From a bacterium (GTDB lineage Bacteria; Bacillota_I; Bacilli_A; RF39; UBA660): 35,123 bases of DNA. Position 1 is the first letter of the stretch; each line of letters starts with the position of its first letter. The notes below the pieces were generated by a model. That model was not told where the DNA came from and did not search any database. It saw only the letters and a program-made list of their open reading frames with translations. The translations under genes were made by a program, and so were the position numbers. The stretch lies in assembly GCA_030531425.1 (NCBI GenBank), contig JAUNNO010000010.1:1-35123 (forward strand), written 5' to 3'. Positions 33,492 through 35,123 of this stretch are shown in pieces.

Positions 33492-34309
33492 TATATCACC
33501 TTCTTTTTTACTTTATAATCCAATTTATATTCTTCATCATTAACATTAACATACAGTTCGTTATACAATATTTTATAATTTATATTATTGTTATTCAAAA
33601 AATTAAATAATCCATTATAATACTTTTTTACCGTTGTATAGTCGGATAAATCTTTATTCTCTAGAAAAAGTCTTCTAAGTAAATACTCTTCAAATTTTAG
33701 TAACATTAATAATTTATCATTAAAACTATTAATGTTTAAAAAATCAAATTCATCAACCTTACGCCTAATAAATTCTCTATTAGCTGTTAATTTATCATTA
33801 AAACTATCACTAACAATAATATTTATAATATTATCTAAAGATGCATCTGTATTCAAACAATTATCAATAAATATAGCATTAAAATCGCTTAAATATGAAA
33901 AATTTTCTGTATGAAATCTATTAAATACATTTTTTGTAGTGTCATTTCTTGTTAATACCCTTAAATATCTTGTTGATAAATCACAGTCTACATATAATTT
34001 TAAAATATTAAAACCAGTAACTTTCTCTATTTTTTTTGTATCACCAGAAACAAAAATTGTATTATTACTAATATTATTTTTTAAAATTCCATAATAAAAT
34101 CCGTTTCTTATTTTATACTCAACAAAATCATTTTTAGCAATATATTCTTCAAATTTTTCCTTAGTTATAAAGAAATAATCTATCCCATCTATTTCCCAAT
34201 CTCTAATTGGTCTTGTAGTATAACCAACATTTCTTTCGAAACCTAAATGATATAATTTATTTGCTAAATATGATTTCCCAGCACCATTTTTACCTATAAT
34301 CTCTATCAT
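33491..34309 (-). CDS. Guanylate-kinase-like P-loop protein with a novel C-terminal half
   Basis: This protein has 272 residues. The N-terminal about 165 resemble guanylate kinase: P-loop GKNGAGKS (6-13), VGYTTRPIRDWEIDGIDYFFITKEKFEEY (about 28-56) corresponding to the GMP-binding TTRxPRxGExxGxDYxF, and then VEYKIRNGFYYGI. DLSTRYLRVLTRND fits the lid. Ordinary Gmk is about 200 residues and ends soon after; here about 100 more residues (about 170-272) are helical and unlike any domain I know. It might phosphorylate a nucleotide analogue, or use the fold for another phosphotransfer as PhnN does. It ends one base into the phosphoesterase gene. AAAGGAG precedes its ATG. Confidence 0.78.
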   Translation of the reverse strand: MIEIIGKNGAGKSYLANKLYHLGFERNVGYTTRPIRDWEIDGIDYFFITKEKFEEYIAKNDFVEYKIRNGFYYGILKNNISNNTIFVSGDTKKIEKVTGFNILKLYVDCDLSTRYLRVLTRNDTTKNVFNRFHTENFSYLSDFNAIFIDNCLNTDASLDNIINIIVSDSFNDKLTANREFIRRKVDEFDFLNINSFNDKLLMLLKFEEYLLRRLFLENKDLSDYTTVKKYYNGLFNFLNNNNINYKILYNELYVNVNDEEYKLDYKVKKKVI

Positions 34310-34313
34310 ATTA

Positions 34314-35123
34314 CTACTCCTTTATCAGATACACACTGGCAGTTTCATTGCTTTTCAATATATTTTCTACAGTATATAACAAATCATTTTCAAATATGGA
34401 AGCACAATCATCACATTCAGCACCACATTTACTTGTAATATTTTTATACTTATTAAAATCGAAATAGTTTGAACTCCAGTTTTCAAAATCATTAAATATC
34501 TTATTAACTTTGCACGGAATAATTTTATCTCTAAATAAATATGGTTTCATATAACAAGAATAACATTTTTTGGAATTTCTTTCATCCAATTCAAATCTAG
34601 GATAATATAATGTTGTCAAATCTTTGACGCTTATAAATTTAGTACAACTATAATTATTATATTTATTCTCTAAAGTTCTAATTAAATTTTGTACATTAAT
34701 ATCAACCTTTTCATTATTGTGATCAATCGGTAATAATTCCTTAGATACCTGAAATATATCAACATTCAATTTAATAAAATCATTAATCATTTTTTCATAT
34801 AATAAAACTCTATGTATGCTTAAGTATGTCTTAATATGTACTAATGCATTATTTGATTTTAATTGTTGAATCAACAATAATTTTTTTAAAAAATCTTTAT
34901 ATAAATTATCTGTTAAATCACTTGGTAAAAATATTTTAAAATAAGTAACAAATTTAAATTTTTGTACTAAAAAATTAGGAATATTTATTAAATTTTTAAT
35001 ATTTAGACTTACCAAAACACTTTTATTATAAAAATATTCTATAATTTCACCCATTTTTATTAATTCTGCTTCACTATAATTTTTATTAATAAATATTTCA
35101 ACAGCTTTTAAATATTTAAATCT
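34314..35123 (-). CDS. Radical-SAM/SPASM-like protein, C-terminal part (runs off the window)
   Basis: The frame stays open from the stop at 34314 to the window edge at 35123 (269 codons). An internal ATG lies at 35054 but has no good ribosome-binding site, so I treat the gene as partial. The visible part has alternating strand/helix segments like the second half of a radical SAM barrel (VLVSLNIKN, YFKIFLPSDL, ALVHIKTYLSIHR, VDIFQVSKELL). It ends with cysteines in CYSCYMKPYLFRDKIIPCKVN and KCGAECDDCASIFEN, resembling a SPASM cluster and the C-terminus of the 449-residue radical SAM protein in the same operon. The C-x3-C-x2-C motif would lie beyond the window. Confidence 0.65.
   Translation of the reverse strand, partial: RFKYLKAVEIFINKNYSEAELIKMGEIIEYFYNKSVLVSLNIKNLINIPNFLVQKFKFVTYFKIFLPSDLTDNLYKDFLKKLLLIQQLKSNNALVHIKTYLSIHRVLLYEKMINDFIKLNVDIFQVSKELLPIDHNNEKVDINVQNLIRTLENKYNNYSCTKFISVKDLTTLYYPRFELDERNSKKCYSCYMKPYLFRDKIIPCKVNKIFNDFENWSSNYFDFNKYKNITSKCGAECDDCASIFENDLLYTVENILKSNETASVYLIKE

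Noticed and set aside
1-35123. Mycoplasma-type recoding of TGA
   Set aside because: Conserved Trp positions in polA, topA and fusA do not need TGA, and TGA serves as a stop (for example at 31488).

Overview
The window is a strongly AT-rich bacterial chromosome segment. It uses the standard bacterial code (TGA serves as a stop, for example at 31488). Shine-Dalgarno sites are mostly AGGTGA or AAGGAG, and many promoters are TTGACA-like with exact 17-base spacers or carry an extended TGTTATAAT -10 box. Gene content (str operon, YidD, YebC, FemAB-like ligase, YlbL-like Lon-domain protease, rubrerythrin) and the extreme AT bias suggest an uncultured low-GC Firmicute, perhaps a gut Bacilli/RF39 or Erysipelotrichales-type organism. 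The taxonomy is inference.

Region 1 (1-23.9 kb) is core genome. yebC and rnc form a coupled pair. yidD, with a predicted leaderless start, is followed by a metal-binding-protein-like lipoprotein that lacks the expected histidines. Then come polA, a kinase-fold orphan, a prepilin/BspA-repeat fusion, mutS, a PDZ/Lon-like membrane protease, a repeat lipoprotein, topA, an RsiV-like membrane protein, a FemAB-type peptidoglycan ligase, the str operon rpsL-rpsG-fusA with separately promoted tuf, a membrane-anchored serpin and rubrerythrin. Most units are single genes ended by clear hairpin-plus-U-tract terminators.

Region 2 (about 24.0-28.5 kb) is an accessory patch. It holds a frameshifted and 5'-truncated ApeA-like HEPN defence gene, a 101-bp element bounded by perfect 27-bp inverted repeats, a broken serine recombinase N-terminus, an APH(3')-family kinase gene and an ABC-F ATPase gene. 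The last two form a likely antibiotic-resistance operon. Structured, gene-poor DNA lies upstream of the ABC-F gene.

Region 3 (28.5-35.1 kb, running off the right edge) is a tightly packed, overlapping minus-strand operon of at least nine genes. In transcription order: a protein ending in radical-SAM/SPASM-like cysteines (partial), a guanylate-kinase-like P-loop protein with a novel C-terminal half, a YfcE-type phosphoesterase, an unknown 163-residue protein, two tandem DUF402 paralogues, two radical SAM proteins and a GT2 glycosyltransferase. Nucleotide-handling folds combined with radical SAM enzymes suggest an undescribed small-molecule or modification pathway. This is the best candidate for a new system in the window.
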